Counted from the stretch's first letter, positions 28,090-37,794 are shown. The stretch: DNA of 64,000 bases from Anabaena sp. FACHB-1237 (GCF_014696225.1 NZ_JACJPV010000019.1:18686-82685); one strand, 5' to 3'. The notes: generated by a model not told the origin, from the letters alone. Numbers and translations are program-made.

Positions 28090-29109
28090 ATGGTCAATCA
28101 GAATTTAACCGCCACTACAGAGATAGGATTTACTCACGAAGATTTCGCTGCTCTACTTGATAAGTATGATTATCATTTTAGCCCTGGAGATGTCGTACCA
28201 GGGACAGTTTTTAGCATAGAGCCGCGCGGCGCTCTGATTGACATAGGTGCGAAAACCGCAGCATATATACCCATACAGGAAATGTCTATTAACCGGGTGG
28301 ATAGCCCGGAAGAAGTCTTACAATCAAACGAAACACGGGAATTTTTCATTCTTACAGATGAAAATGAAGATGGTCAGCTTACCCTTTCAATTCGTCGGAT
28401 TGAATATATGCGGGCTTGGGAGCGGGTTCGGCAGTTGCAAGCAGAAGATGCGACTGTTCGTTCTGGCGTTTTCGCAACCAATCGAGGCGGAGCATTAGTG
28501 CGAATTGAAGGACTACGCGGCTTTATCCCCGGTTCTCATATTAGCACTCGCAAACCCAAGGAAGATTTAGTAGGTGAAGAACTTCCTTTGAAATTTTTGG
28601 AAGTAGATGAAGAGCGTAACCGTTTAGTTCTATCTCATCGTCGCGCTTTAGTAGAACGCAAGATGAACCGTTTGGAAGTAGGCGAAGTAGTGATTGGTAC
28701 TGTACGCGGTATCAAACCTTATGGTGCGTTTATTGATATCGGTGGTGTAAGCGGATTATTACACATATCAGAAATTTCCCATGAACATATAGATACACCT
28801 CATAGCGTATTTAATGTCAATGATGAAGTTAAAGTAATGATCATTGATTTGGATGCAGAAAGAGGAAGAATCTCACTGTCTACTAAACAGTTAGAACCCG
28901 AACCAGGGGATATGATCAAAAACCGTGATGTGGTGTATGATAAAGCTGAAGAAATGGCAGCTAAATATCGGGAACAATTGCTGGCTAAACAACAAGGTGT
29001 AACTGCACCAGCAGAAGTGGTAGCTGAACAAGCATCCACAGTAGTTGAGGAAGAAATTCCTCAAGCATCAGATATTGAGGAAGATATTCCCCCAGCTATT
29101 GAAGAATAA
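28090..29109 (+). CDS. rpsA: 30S ribosomal protein S1
   Basis: 339 aa with three S1 RNA-binding domains, the short form typical of cyanobacteria and chloroplasts: about 32-103 (GDVVPGTVFSIEPRGALIDI), about 118-185, and about 197-266 (GEVVIGTVRGIKPYGAFIDI, GLLHISEISHEHI). An acidic tail follows. S1 helps the ribosome bind mRNA. It may sit on the 30S head without a strong Shine-Dalgarno requirement. A terminator follows. Confidence 0.97.
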   Translation: MVNQNLTATTEIGFTHEDFAALLDKYDYHFSPGDVVPGTVFSIEPRGALIDIGAKTAAYIPIQEMSINRVDSPEEVLQSNETREFFILTDENEDGQLTLSIRRIEYMRAWERVRQLQAEDATVRSGVFATNRGGALVRIEGLRGFIPGSHISTRKPKEDLVGEELPLKFLEVDEERNRLVLSHRRALVERKMNRLEVGEVVIGTVRGIKPYGAFIDIGGVSGLLHISEISHEHIDTPHSVFNVNDEVKVMIIDLDAERGRISLSTKQLEPEPGDMIKNRDVVYDKAEEMAAKYREQLLAKQQGVTAPAEVVAEQASTVVEEEIPQASDIEEDIPPAIEE

Positions 29110-29210
29110 TTGTAGTGCATTCATTTGGACTGCGATCGCTCTCTTAAAATATTACCGGGAAGATCCTAGTCTTATGTTAAACTAACATTAGCTGATTAAA
29201 TAAGCATATA

Positions 29211-29234
29211 AGAGGGTAAAATCCCTCTTTTTTG
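29211..29234 (+). terminator. Rho-independent terminator after rpsA
   Basis: AGAGGG and CCCTCT around TAAAAT, followed by TTTTTT, about 100 bases after the rpsA stop. Confidence 0.85.
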
Positions 29235-29254
29235 ATATTTAGGAGTAACACATT

Positions 29255-29983
29255 TTGATTACTATTCAATGCAAAGATACTGTTTTTACCAATATTCAAG
29301 GGATTTTATTTGATAAAAATGGCACATTAGAAGATTCTCAAACATTTTTGCGGAATTTAGGACAAAAAACTGCCAGAATCATAGATGCACAAATTCCTGG
29401 AATTGGTGAACCATTATTAATGGCTTTTGGTATAAATGGCGATCGCTTAGATCCGGCTGGTTTAATATCTGTAGCGACTCGTAGAGAAACAGAAGTAGCT
29501 GCTGCTGCTTACATTGCAGAAACTGGTAGAGGTTGGTTTGCTAGTTTAAAAATCGCTTGTACAGCTTTGTCTCAAGCTCAAGAATATGCAAGTAAACAAC
29601 CTGCTCCCTTATTTCCAGGTACAGTAGAACTTTTAAAATCCCTTGCTAGTACAGAATTAAAATTAGGTATTCTTTCTGCTGCTTCTACCGACAGCGTGAA
29701 AAATTTTATAGAAATACATCAGTTAAATGATTATTTTCACTTAGGGATGGGAGTAGACTTTGGACTAGGTAAACCAGATCCAGCATTTTTTATTCAAGCC
29801 TGTACTGCTTTGGGAGTAAATCCACAATATACATTAATGGTTGGTGATTCTGTTGGAGATATGCAGATGGCACGTAACGCCAAAGCAGCAGGATGTATAG
29901 GAATTAGTTGGATTAATCACGCTGATCACGTAAAAGGTGCAGATGTGATGATTAATAGTCTTGATGAGATTCGGGTAATGTAG
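29255..29983 (+). CDS. HAD-superfamily hydrolase with altered motif I
   Basis: 242 aa, phosphoglycolate-phosphatase-like HAD fold. The nucleophile Asp20 is in FDKNGTL, where Asn22 replaces the second Asp (general acid/base) of the usual DxD. Motif III lysine is in GLGKPDP and motif IV is MVGDSVGDM. Cap domain at about 35-110. It begins with TTG at 29255, supported by AGGAG nine bases upstream and no better start. Substrate unknown. The Asp-to-Asn change may alter or weaken phosphatase turnover. Confidence 0.85.
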   Translation: MITIQCKDTVFTNIQGILFDKNGTLEDSQTFLRNLGQKTARIIDAQIPGIGEPLLMAFGINGDRLDPAGLISVATRRETEVAAAAYIAETGRGWFASLKIACTALSQAQEYASKQPAPLFPGTVELLKSLASTELKLGILSAASTDSVKNFIEIHQLNDYFHLGMGVDFGLGKPDPAFFIQACTALGVNPQYTLMVGDSVGDMQMARNAKAAGCIGISWINHADHVKGADVMINSLDEIRVM

Positions 29984-29990
29984 CTTCTGA

Positions 29991-30152
29991 TCCTGTATAC
30001 CTGAGCAATTAGATAGTAATTGTAATATTGAACAAGTCAGGGCTATTATTGAACCATTATTTGATTCTGTCTCAGAAAACATTGCAGAACTTCGTTATAA
30101 TGTAGATTCAAAAAATCCTTTTGAGGAATTAACAATTTGTGTGAGTAGATAA
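29991..30152 (+). pseudogene. Short C-terminal coding relic
   Basis: A 53-codon open stretch without a start codon, bounded by TGA at 29988 and TAA at 30150, with protein-like composition (IEQVRAIIEPLFDSVSENIA, then NPFEELTICVSR). It may be the last part of a lost gene. No family recognised. Confidence 0.35.
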
Positions 30153-30548
30153 TGTGTTAAAAAATGCTTTTTTCCCTGTTAAAATTATCATTGCGAACAG
30201 ATGATATTTAATGATAAGCTAATTGCAATCACAATTTACAAGATTCAATGGTGTAAACAATGATCATCTTATCTAGTGATTATTGTACTGTTTTTAAATT
30301 TACTGTGTAATCAAAACAATTTTGTTGTGATCATTCTCGTAGTTATTATTACCTACAAATTAGTCAATATTCTCAATTTTGATACAAAAATTTAGAAATT
30401 TAGAATTATTAAATATCAGGGAAATTTTCGGAAAATCAACTATTTAGATACCCTCTGCAAGCATAATCTAAATATTGTTGACCTTGACTTTATCGGAAGT
30501 AGGTGGAATAGTATTATCTAGTGGGTAGCCTAATTTTAATTCATGAAA

Positions 30549-30664
30549 GCTGAATTGAAAGCGGAGGAACCAATGTTTGGGGCGAATCTTAATTGAGAGA
30601 CACCTTCCAGTCTTAGCCCGTCAGCTAACTCCGTCGGCAATGGAAAGAACCTCCAAATCTTAGC
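30549..30664 (+). promoter_or_regulatory. c-di-AMP riboswitch (ydaO/yuaA type)
   Basis: The core elements of the ydaO-yuaA aptamer are in order: GCGGAGGAACCAA, GGGGCGAATC, then CCCGTCAGCTAACTCCGT. The GGAGG at 30563-30567 pairs with CCTCC at 30650-30654 to close the main stem. It lies about 160 bases before the UspA-like gene on the same strand and should lower its expression when cyclic di-AMP is high. The expression platform (terminator or anti-terminator) is not resolved. Confidence 0.85.
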
Positions 30665-30821
30665 TGTTCTATCAGTTCTTATTGGGGTTTTCTTAATCAA
30701 TTACAGATTGTAAATTGATGATTTTAGACTGCAAATAAATCTAAAATATCATATCTACCATCTCAAATTGATATCCCTGCTTCTCATTAATTGCTCATTT
30801 CAAGGGAGAGAAGTTAAAGCT

Positions 30822-31457
30822 GTGAAAGTTAAGCCATTGTTAGCAAGATTACAAAATACCATTGGTCGTTATGATCTCGTTGATCAAATGGTATTATTGC
30901 CTGAATCTATAAACTCTGTTGATCAACAAGATTCATCTAAAAAGTCCATCAATTTAATTGTGGGCTATAATGCTTCTCCTAATAGTCACACGGCGTTAGA
31001 TATAGCTTTTTGTATTGCCCATCAAACCCATTTAGCTACTAATATTCAAGTGAATGTTCAGGCTGTTTATGTATCAGAAGAAAATCTAGTTTCTCATGAT
31101 TATCATAACTTGAATTATCTTAAAAATCAGCTTGTTAGTGAAAATCCAGTTTGTGATTTATCTATTTCAAAATTAAGGGTATTAACTCCGTTAAAACCTG
31201 AGTTAGTAAACACATCTATTTCTGCTAAGGCCGATAGAATTATTTGGCAAGCTAAAACTTTGGCTCAAGAATGGCAAAGTTATTTTAAGTCTCATTTGCG
31301 ATTTGGTAATCTATCTAGTGAGTTGAGAAAAGTAGCAGAATTAGAAGCTGCTGATGCCTTGTTTTTAGGTTGTCAATCTGCGGATCATCCTTTGATTGAT
31401 AGTTTAGGCGGTAATTTTCCTTGCACTGTTTTAGGTATTCCTAATTGTCTTGATTAA
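30822..31457 (+). CDS. Universal-stress-protein-like protein under a c-di-AMP riboswitch
   Basis: 211 aa. A Usp-type alpha/beta domain begins at about residue 45 (INLIVGYNASPNSHTALDIA) and ends with a C-terminal LFLGCQSADHPLIDSLGG segment, matching the position of the Usp ATP-binding GxxxxG(S/T) region. I prefer the GTG at 30822 because AGGGAGAGAAG precedes it; a frame extension to 30768 adds 18 poor residues. Usp proteins are cytoplasmic stress factors, several of them involved in osmotic or K+ control, which fits c-di-AMP regulation. Exact role unknown. Confidence 0.75.
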   Translation: MKVKPLLARLQNTIGRYDLVDQMVLLPESINSVDQQDSSKKSINLIVGYNASPNSHTALDIAFCIAHQTHLATNIQVNVQAVYVSEENLVSHDYHNLNYLKNQLVSENPVCDLSISKLRVLTPLKPELVNTSISAKADRIIWQAKTLAQEWQSYFKSHLRFGNLSSELRKVAELEAADALFLGCQSADHPLIDSLGGNFPCTVLGIPNCLD

Positions 31458-31505
31458 TTCTCAAAAATTTGATACACTTAAAAATCATACATAGTAGATG
31501 TTTTA

Positions 31506-31532
31506 AGTCACCTAAACAATTAGGTGGCTTTT
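31506..31532 (+). terminator. Terminator after the UspA-like gene
   Basis: AGTCACCTAA and TTAGGTGGCT around ACAA, followed by TTTT. Confidence 0.8.
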
Positions 31533-31549
31533 CCATTGGTAGTAGGTAG

Positions 31550-31655
31550 CTAAGCTGTTGTGCCTTTAACTTGAATAATTAATACAAGCAAGATGCTTGT
31601 GCTACTCTAACTTCAGGTTTTTTAATTATACAGTGAGTGCTGCACATTAGCTTAA
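31550..31655. mobile_element. Miniature inverted-repeat element, copy 2
   Basis: Near-identical to 24528-24633 (one internal base differs, plus the first base). Same TAAGCTGTTGTG and CACATTAGCTTAA ends. It lies between the UspA-like and tmk genes. Confidence 0.8.
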
Positions 31656-31737
31656 ATTGGGAAAATTTGGCATAATATGGTAGTTTTTTTAAAATGACTT
31701 TACAAGTCACTTTACAAAAGTAATTATTTTTAACTAT

Positions 31738-32367
31738 ATGAGCGGTAAATTGATTGTTTTTGAAGGGGTAGAAGGTTGTGGTAAATCTACACAAATACAG
31801 TGTTGTTATCAATGGCTAACTGATTTGGGTAGATCAGCAATAATCACTCGTGAACCAGGAGGTACAGAATTAGGCCAGCATTTACGCCATTTGTTATTGC
31901 AAAAATCAGAAAATTACGTAATTTCTGAGTTGACAGAATTACTATTATATGCTGCGGATAGGGCACAACATATAGCACAGATGTTAAAACCGGAATTATT
32001 AGCAGGAAAGTATATTTTATGCGATCGCTATATTCATTCTACCATTGCCTATCAAGGTTATGGTAGAGGTTTGAATATGGCGATTATCAATGGCCTAAAT
32101 GACATGGCTATTCAAGGTTTAAAAAGTGATTTAACTATTTGGTTGGATGTGGATGTTACTATTGGTTTAGCCAGGAAAAAAGGGGGAGAAATGGTATTAG
32201 ATAGAATTGAACAGGAAACTATCGCTTTTCACCGTCGAGTACAACAAGGATATACAGAATTAGCTACATTATTTCCTGATGAAATTGTGAGAATAGATGG
32301 TAATTTAGATAAACATATCATAGAAAGTATGATCAAAAAAATTGTCAGCGATCGCTTTTTTTCATAG
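31738..32367 (+). CDS. tmk: Thymidylate kinase
   Basis: 209 aa, normal length for dTMP kinase, which phosphorylates dTMP to dTDP in DNA precursor synthesis. Walker A FEGVEGCGKST, the DR(Y/H) motif DRYIHSTIAYQGYGRG, and the TREPGGTELG loop are all present. The holB gene follows after 73 bases, a common pairing. Cytoplasmic. Confidence 0.97.
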   Translation: MSGKLIVFEGVEGCGKSTQIQCCYQWLTDLGRSAIITREPGGTELGQHLRHLLLQKSENYVISELTELLLYAADRAQHIAQMLKPELLAGKYILCDRYIHSTIAYQGYGRGLNMAIINGLNDMAIQGLKSDLTIWLDVDVTIGLARKKGGEMVLDRIEQETIAFHRRVQQGYTELATLFPDEIVRIDGNLDKHIIESMIKKIVSDRFFS

Positions 32368-32440
32368 CCTAAAATATCCCCAACTTCTTTAAGAAGTTGG
32401 CAGGCTGAAACCTCTGACTCCTTGATCTCCTTAAAATATC

Positions 32441-33388
32441 ATGTTTTCACCATTAGTAGGACAAACACAAGCAGTAGAATTATTAACCCAAGCCGTTAAA
32501 TGTCATCGCATTGCACCAGCTTATTTATTTGTTGGGGCTGATGGTATTGGTAAAAGTTTAGCAGCAAAATGTTTTATTGAATTAATCTTTTCTAGTAATA
32601 TAGAAACCAGTCAACTTCCCACTTTACAAAAACGCATTCAACAAAGAAACCATCCAGCCTTATTATGGGTAGAACCAACTTATCAATATCAAGGACAAAG
32701 ATTAACCGCAGTAGAAGCAGCAGAAAAAGGTGTAAAACGCAAAACTCCCCCAGTAATTCGTTTAGAACAAATTAGAGGAATTACTGAATTTCTCTCTCGT
32801 CCCCCCTTAGAAGCACCACGAAATATAGTAGTATTAGAACAAGCAGAAACCATGGCCGAATCTGCGGCTAATGCGTTATTGAAAACATTAGAAGAACCGG
32901 GAAAAGCCACATTAATATTATTAGCACCTTCCCCCGAATCTATCTTAACAACATTAGTATCTCGTTGTCAAAAAATCCCATTTTATCGCCTAGATAGTCA
33001 AGGAATGCAACAGATATTAACCAACACCAATCATCGAGAAATTTTAGCACATCCAGAAATATTGCAAATAGCCGCAGGAAGTCCAGGAAATGCGATCGCT
33101 GCTTTTAAACAACTACAAAATATTTCCAGCGAACTACTAACCCAACTCAAAAAATTACCCACAAATTATCGTCAAGCACTAGAACTAGGAAAAAAAATTG
33201 ATAAAGAACTAGACAGCGAATCTCAACTATGGTTAATTGACTATTTACAACAATGTTACTGGCAAGAATATCATCAAACCACAATCATTGAACAACTAGA
33301 AAAAACCAGAAAACAACTACTTTGTTATGCACAACCTCGACTAGTTTGGGAATGCACATTTTTAGAATTAAGTAAACTACAAAAGTAA
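32441..33388 (+). CDS. holB: DNA polymerase III delta' subunit
   Basis: 315 aa clamp-loader subunit. Walker A GADGIGKS (near residue 32), sensor-1 type ALLKTLEEPGKATLILL and SRC box LVSRCQKIPF are clear. It works with DnaX and HolA to load the sliding clamp during replication. No zinc-binding cysteine cluster is visible, as often in cyanobacterial versions. Follows tmk on the same strand. Confidence 0.93.
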   Translation: MFSPLVGQTQAVELLTQAVKCHRIAPAYLFVGADGIGKSLAAKCFIELIFSSNIETSQLPTLQKRIQQRNHPALLWVEPTYQYQGQRLTAVEAAEKGVKRKTPPVIRLEQIRGITEFLSRPPLEAPRNIVVLEQAETMAESAANALLKTLEEPGKATLILLAPSPESILTTLVSRCQKIPFYRLDSQGMQQILTNTNHREILAHPEILQIAAGSPGNAIAAFKQLQNISSELLTQLKKLPTNYRQALELGKKIDKELDSESQLWLIDYLQQCYWQEYHQTTIIEQLEKTRKQLLCYAQPRLVWECTFLELSKLQK

Positions 33389-33394
33389 GTTACC

Positions 33395-33427
33395 AGATCC
33401 CCGACTTCTTCAACAAGCCGGGGATCT
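33395..33427. repeat. Dispersed hairpin repeat after holB
   Basis: AGATCCCCGACTTCTT and the matching right arm GCCGGGGATCT with a short mismatched loop, ending in TTTT. A degraded copy is at 32377-32400 after tmk. Likely to serve as terminator. Confidence 0.8.
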
Positions 33428-33511
33428 TTTAGTTAAGGGATCTAAAATGTCACTTATGTGAGAAAATGATAAAGTTAATCTTCAACAACCTTAATCCAGG
33501 AATTTTCAAAA

Positions 33512-34057
33512 ATGTGGCGAAAAATTACCCTAATTTTATTATTAGTATTTAGTTTCAGTTTTACTAACCCTGATATCGCTATGGCTGCGGGATTAAAAAG
33601 TTTTGTAGATACTGCCGATGGTTATCAATTTTCCTATCCTAATGGCTGGGTACAAGTTAAACTTGCTAATGGTCCAGATGTGGTATTTCATGATTTAATT
33701 GAAGTATCAGAAAATGTTTCTGTTGTGATTAGTCCTGTACCTGAAAATAAAACCTTAACAGAATTAGGAACTCCCAGCGAAGTAGGCTATAAATTAGGAA
33801 AAGCTGCACTCGCCCCCGTAGACTCAGGAAGAACAGCAGAATTAATTAATGCTGGCAAAAAAGAAGTTGATGGTAAAATCTATTATTTATTAGAGTATGA
33901 AGTACAACTTCCTAATCAGCAACAACGCCATAATGTTGCTAGTGTAGCAGTAAGTCGTGGCAAACTTTTTACCTTTAATGCTTCTGTTCCTGAAAAAAGA
34001 TGGAAAAAATTACAACGCAGTATTGATGAAATAGTTAATTCCTTTACTGTCTATTAA
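33512..34057 (+). CDS. psbP: PsbP-like photosystem II protein (CyanoP family)
   Basis: 181 aa. A cleavable signal peptide (ITLILLLVFSFSFTN, cut near AMAA) then a PsbP fold: GYQFSYPNGWVQVKL, DLIEVSENVSVVISPV, and the end WKKLQRSIDEIVNSFTVY. PsbP family proteins associate with the lumenal side of photosystem II. Many cyanobacterial CyanoP proteins are lipoproteins, but no lipobox cysteine is seen here, so it is predicted soluble in the lumen. Assignment to PsbP family is firm, exact paralogue less so. Confidence 0.85.
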   Translation: MWRKITLILLLVFSFSFTNPDIAMAAGLKSFVDTADGYQFSYPNGWVQVKLANGPDVVFHDLIEVSENVSVVISPVPENKTLTELGTPSEVGYKLGKAALAPVDSGRTAELINAGKKEVDGKIYYLLEYEVQLPNQQQRHNVASVAVSRGKLFTFNASVPEKRWKKLQRSIDEIVNSFTVY

Positions 34058-34080
34058 CAAAAGTAGTGCAAGCATCTTGC

Positions 34081-34173
34081 TTGCATTCCTATAATAAACA
34101 TCTTCTTTGCATTCCTATAATAAACATCTTCTTTGCATTCCTATAATAACCATCTTCTTTGCATTCTTATAAT
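34081..34173. repeat. 26-base tandem repeats
   Basis: Three near-exact units (TTGCATTCCTATAATAAACA with TCTTCT) at 34081, 34107 and 34133, plus a partial fourth that runs into the stop of the NYN/LOTUS gene. No function known. Confidence 0.9.
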
Positions 34174-35576
34174 CTAATTCCTACCTCCCATTTTTGCCCA
34201 TTTTGTTGAACTTGTAAAGAACCACAAGACTGTAAAAACTTGACAAAACTACCATTAATTTGTAACTCTTTAAGCTGTTGAGTAATAGCTTTACCATATT
34301 CTTGACAAAATTTACTACTTAAAATTCCAATATCAATATAAATATTAGCTTGATTATTAGTTAAATTAGCCATAATTTTCTGCAAAGATTTTTCTAAATC
34401 ACTTGATGAATTAATCATAGTATCTGGTAAATTATTCATCATCTTCTGGTGGTTTTGATGATCTAAATTAGCAATATTAGCAATATTAGAAATACTAGAA
34501 ATATGAGAAATATTTTTATCAAAAATAGTTATATATAATTCTGACTTCTCATCAATTTGATGAACTACAAAATCTGCGGGATATTGCATAAATACATCAC
34601 TAGATTTTTTATCAGGAAAATAGTAAGCTACCACTTGGGTAATAGTGATATGATATTTAGACTTAAATAATTTAGAAACAACAGATAATTTAATCCAATA
34701 ATGACCAGTTTGTTTCTGTTGATTTCTAATAATATCTTTTAATTGGACAATAAACTTATCTAAAGATGGTAAATCAGGAATATTTTTAATAGTATGAATT
34801 TTACTTTCTCCTGTATAACTGTTCAATAAAACGATTTTATCACCATGTTGACTTACTTGATATACTAAAATGCCATTTTGTTGCAAGATATTACACAAAT
34901 TTGTCATCACTTTATCTGAAGAACAAACAAATACTTCTCTCACATTGTGATAACGTTCATGAATTGATGAACCTACCGCAATCATTTTCCCATCTGCATT
35001 ATCTCTCCCTACAGGAACATGAATTAAATCATATCCGCGTTCATGTAATTCTACATCTAATTTACCTCTATTTGACCAATTAGCAAAGGCAATTTTAATC
35101 TGTAATGGACAATGACAAATAGTAGTTAAAAACTTTTCTGTATTCGCATTCAGTTGTAAATTTTCTGCATCTAATAATAAAGCAGCAATACCATTAATAA
35201 TTCTTGGAGGTAAATTTCTATAGTTGAAAATCCATTTTTCCTCATTTACCTCCTCATTTATTTCTCCACTTGTTTGTTTATTTAATAATTCCACAGCACT
35301 GAAAAAATCCAATAAAATTGGTAATTTAAAAGCTGGAGGTTTCACAAGTGCTTTTAAAGAAAATTCTAGCTTATGTAATAATTCATCCCAATTTTCCGCT
35401 TGACTCAGTATAGTGATAATTTTTTTACTTAAAGCCGATTGGTTTACTGATGTTTGCCAGTTAATTTTTTTGTATTTGTCAGCTAATAATTCTGGTTGTT
35501 GTTGTTGAATAGAAATAATGGTTTGACAAACAAGGGTAGAAATTTGATTTAACACTGGAGAATCATGATAAGACAT
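34167..35576 (-). CDS. NYN-type ribonuclease with LOTUS/OST-HTH domains
   Basis: 469 aa. A NYN (PIN-like) nuclease domain at about 140-270: AALLLDAENLQL, IAFANWSNRGKL, VPVGRDNADGKM and VFVCSSDKVMTNL carry the acidic residues of the metal site. Two OST-HTH/LOTUS-like RNA-binding segments follow (about 285-380, and the C-terminal 75 residues ending in SCGSLQVQQNGQKWEV). The combination suggests an RNA-directed nuclease that acts on a bound RNA. I prefer ATG at 35576 over a TTG at 35621. It stands alone with no obvious partner. Target RNA unknown. Confidence 0.75.
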   Translation of the reverse strand: MSYHDSPVLNQISTLVCQTIISIQQQQPELLADKYKKINWQTSVNQSALSKKIITILSQAENWDELLHKLEFSLKALVKPPAFKLPILLDFFSAVELLNKQTSGEINEEVNEEKWIFNYRNLPPRIINGIAALLLDAENLQLNANTEKFLTTICHCPLQIKIAFANWSNRGKLDVELHERGYDLIHVPVGRDNADGKMIAVGSSIHERYHNVREVFVCSSDKVMTNLCNILQQNGILVYQVSQHGDKIVLLNSYTGESKIHTIKNIPDLPSLDKFIVQLKDIIRNQQKQTGHYWIKLSVVSKLFKSKYHITITQVVAYYFPDKKSSDVFMQYPADFVVHQIDEKSELYITIFDKNISHISSISNIANIANLDHQNHQKMMNNLPDTMINSSSDLEKSLQKIMANLTNNQANIYIDIGILSSKFCQEYGKAITQQLKELQINGSFVKFLQSCGSLQVQQNGQKWEVGIRL

Positions 35577-35984
35577 AACTGATGAGAAGTCAGAAGTGTG
35601 AGGAGTGAGAAAAGAAAACAATTTTGATATTTACAGGTACACTATGAACACAGCAAGATGAGTGTGTTACAAGAGTTTTATCATTAACATCTGTACCTCA
35701 TAATAACGGAAACTGCTGTATAATATATTTGAGGACGACTACAGCATATTAATATCATAAAATCAAGATCATATTTTTTAACTTGTTCTTCACTGGTTTT
35801 TATTATTTAGCCATCAGTAGTCAATTTCTATGATATGGATAATAATTTCATTGGATATTTCAGCAAATAAGCAAATAATTTATCAATTCCATATCAAATA
35901 AATATCAAATTAAATGTAGATTACATCATCTAAATTGACAATTATGAGGTTGAATATTTTAATCATTTATCCTACTGATTATTC
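35577..35984. other. Intergenic region, no gene seen
   Basis: About 400 AT-rich bases upstream of the NYN/LOTUS gene and after bioF. No repeat family member, RNA or coding relic recognised. It should contain the promoter of the NYN/LOTUS gene. Confidence 0.4.
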
Positions 35985-37142
35985 TCACGTTTGTATCACT
36001 TCTATTAATTTCTGAATATGTAATATTTCATGAGTGGCCATTAAAGATATTCTAATCCTACTGGTGGGAACTGTGGGAGGGCGAATTGCAGGGGCAAATA
36101 TCCCTGCTTTTTTTAGCCGTCGACTCATTTCTAATGCTGTATTGGGGTTAGGTAGTGTAAAACAGATTATCGCTGATTCACTCGGTAATATTTCTAACTT
36201 TAATACATCATCTCTAATTAATTCTCGCAAGTAGGTAACATTTCGCCAAAGTTTTTGACGACGTTCTGGTTCACTTTGCACTATATTAATAGCTGCTAAG
36301 GCTGCTGCTGTATCTGCCGGTGATAATGCAGTTGTATAAATCCAGGTTGAGGCACGATTACGCAAAAAATCAATGAGTTGGGTACTACCAGCTACATATC
36401 CCCCTAAACTACCTAATGCTTTACTCAATGTACCAATTTGAATGATTTCTTTACCTGTACAGTTAAAGTGTTCTACAGTACCAGCACCGCTTTTTCCGAA
36501 AATGCCAGTAGCATGAGCTTCATCTACTAGTAACATACAGTTAAACTGCTCTGCTAGGTCTATAATGTCAAGCAAGGGGCATAAATCGCCGTCCATGCTA
36601 AAAACGCTATCTGTGATGATTAAACACCTTCTATGGTCATTACGGTGGTGCTGGAGGATGGTTTTGAGAATATCTGTATTGTTGTGGGGGTACTCTCTAA
36701 CAGTTCCCCCACTTAAAATAGCTCCTTTTTTCAAGCTGGAATGGTTATATTCATCAGAAAGGATTAAGTCTCGTTTACCCACTATGGCACTAATTGTACC
36801 AAGATTGGCTAGATAACCAGAACTAAATACTATAGCGTCTTGAGTTTGTTTTAATGAGGCGATCGCCTGTTCTAGTTCTCTATGTAGTTGACGATGACCA
36901 CTTAGTAAACGAGATCCGGTACTTCCTGTCCCAAACTCTTGAATAGCGTTAATTGCTGCTATTTTTAATCTCTCGTCTTCTGCTAATCCTAAGTAGTCAT
37001 TACTAGCGAAATTAATCACTTCTTGTCCTGCTATGGTAACTATTGCACCAGGAAGACTACTAATTGTTTGTGGCGAACGATACCAATTAGCCCGATGTAT
37101 AGTCTCTAAAGATTTATCTATCCAATCATAAGGATTATTCAT
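35985..37142 (-). CDS. bioF: 8-amino-7-oxononanoate synthase
   Basis: 385 aa PLP-dependent alpha-oxoamine synthase, which condenses pimeloyl-ACP/CoA and alanine in biotin synthesis. The PLP lysine is in [13 protein letters not shown], the Asp/His pair in [13 protein letters not shown], and [10 protein letters not shown] is present near the N-terminus. Full length. It starts 4 bases after the ruvA stop, so ruvA-bioF form an operon. Other glycine-C-acetyltransferase-type enzymes share these motifs, but the N-terminal sequence fits BioF. Confidence 0.92.
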   Translation of the reverse strand: MNNPYDWIDKSLETIHRANWYRSPQTISSLPGAIVTIAGQEVINFASNDYLGLAEDERLKIAAINAIQEFGTGSTGSRLLSGHRQLHRELEQAIASLKQTQDAIVFSSGYLANLGTISAIVGKRDLILSDEYNHSSLKKGAILSGGTVREYPHNNTDILKTILQHHRNDHRRCLIITDSVFSMDGDLCPLLDIIDLAEQFNCMLLVDEAHATGIFGKSGAGTVEHFNCTGKEIIQIGTLSKALGSLGGYVAGSTQLIDFLRNRASTWIYTTALSPADTAAALAAINIVQSEPERRQKLWRNVTYLRELIRDDVLKLEILPSESAIICFTLPNPNTALEMSRRLKKAGIFAPAIRPPTVPTSRIRISLMATHEILHIQKLIEVIQT

Positions 37143-37146
37143 AGTA

Positions 37147-37794
37147 TTAGTGTTTATAAGACTCTAGTTCACTTTTACTTAGATAAGCAATTGCCTGTTT
37201 AATCCAATCCTCTACATAAGCATTTTTTGGCAAACCAATATCTTCAGAGATAGTGTGTAAAGCATGACTAACTTCTTGCGCTGTATATCCCAAAGCAAAC
37301 AGAGTCATTTGTACTTCTTCTAAAATACCCGGTGCTGGACCCCCTGTAGCTACAAAGAAACCTGCTGATTTCCGCCATTCTATCAGTTTGCTTTTCAATT
37401 CTAAACAAATGCGTTCGGCGGTTTTTTTACCAATTCCCGGTGCTTGAATGAGAATATTTATATTACTAGCAATAATAGCCTGTACTAATTCAGCTAATTC
37501 TACAGTATCTATGAGAGCGATCGCTAAAGAAGCACCAATACCACTAACAGACAACAAATGACGAAATAAATCCCGTTCCGCAGGGGAAGAAAATCCGTAT
37601 AATAGAGGTATTTCGTCCCGTAGTTGGTAAAAAGTAAACACTTGCACAATTTCCCCAGCATCACTTAACTGGTTTGCTAACCTTTGGGGAATTTGTAAAT
37701 CATAACCTATACCATTCACTTCTAAGGTAAGAATGAGGCGGTTAGGTGTAACTTTTTGGATAGCAGCAACAATACCTTTAAGATAACTAATCAT
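37147..37794 (-). CDS. ruvA: Holliday junction helicase subunit RuvA
   Basis: 215 aa. N-terminal OB fold ([25 protein letters not shown]) and the two helix-hairpin-helix motifs ([27 protein letters not shown]) that bind the junction, with a C-terminal domain III for RuvB contact. It forms a tetramer on Holliday junctions and guides RuvB branch migration. No ruvB nearby. Confidence 0.97.
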   Translation of the reverse strand: MISYLKGIVAAIQKVTPNRLILTLEVNGIGYDLQIPQRLANQLSDAGEIVQVFTFYQLRDEIPLLYGFSSPAERDLFRHLLSVSGIGASLAIALIDTVELAELVQAIIASNINILIQAPGIGKKTAERICLELKSKLIEWRKSAGFFVATGGPAPGILEEVQMTLFALGYTAQEVSHALHTISEDIGLPKNAYVEDWIKQAIAYLSKSELESYKH

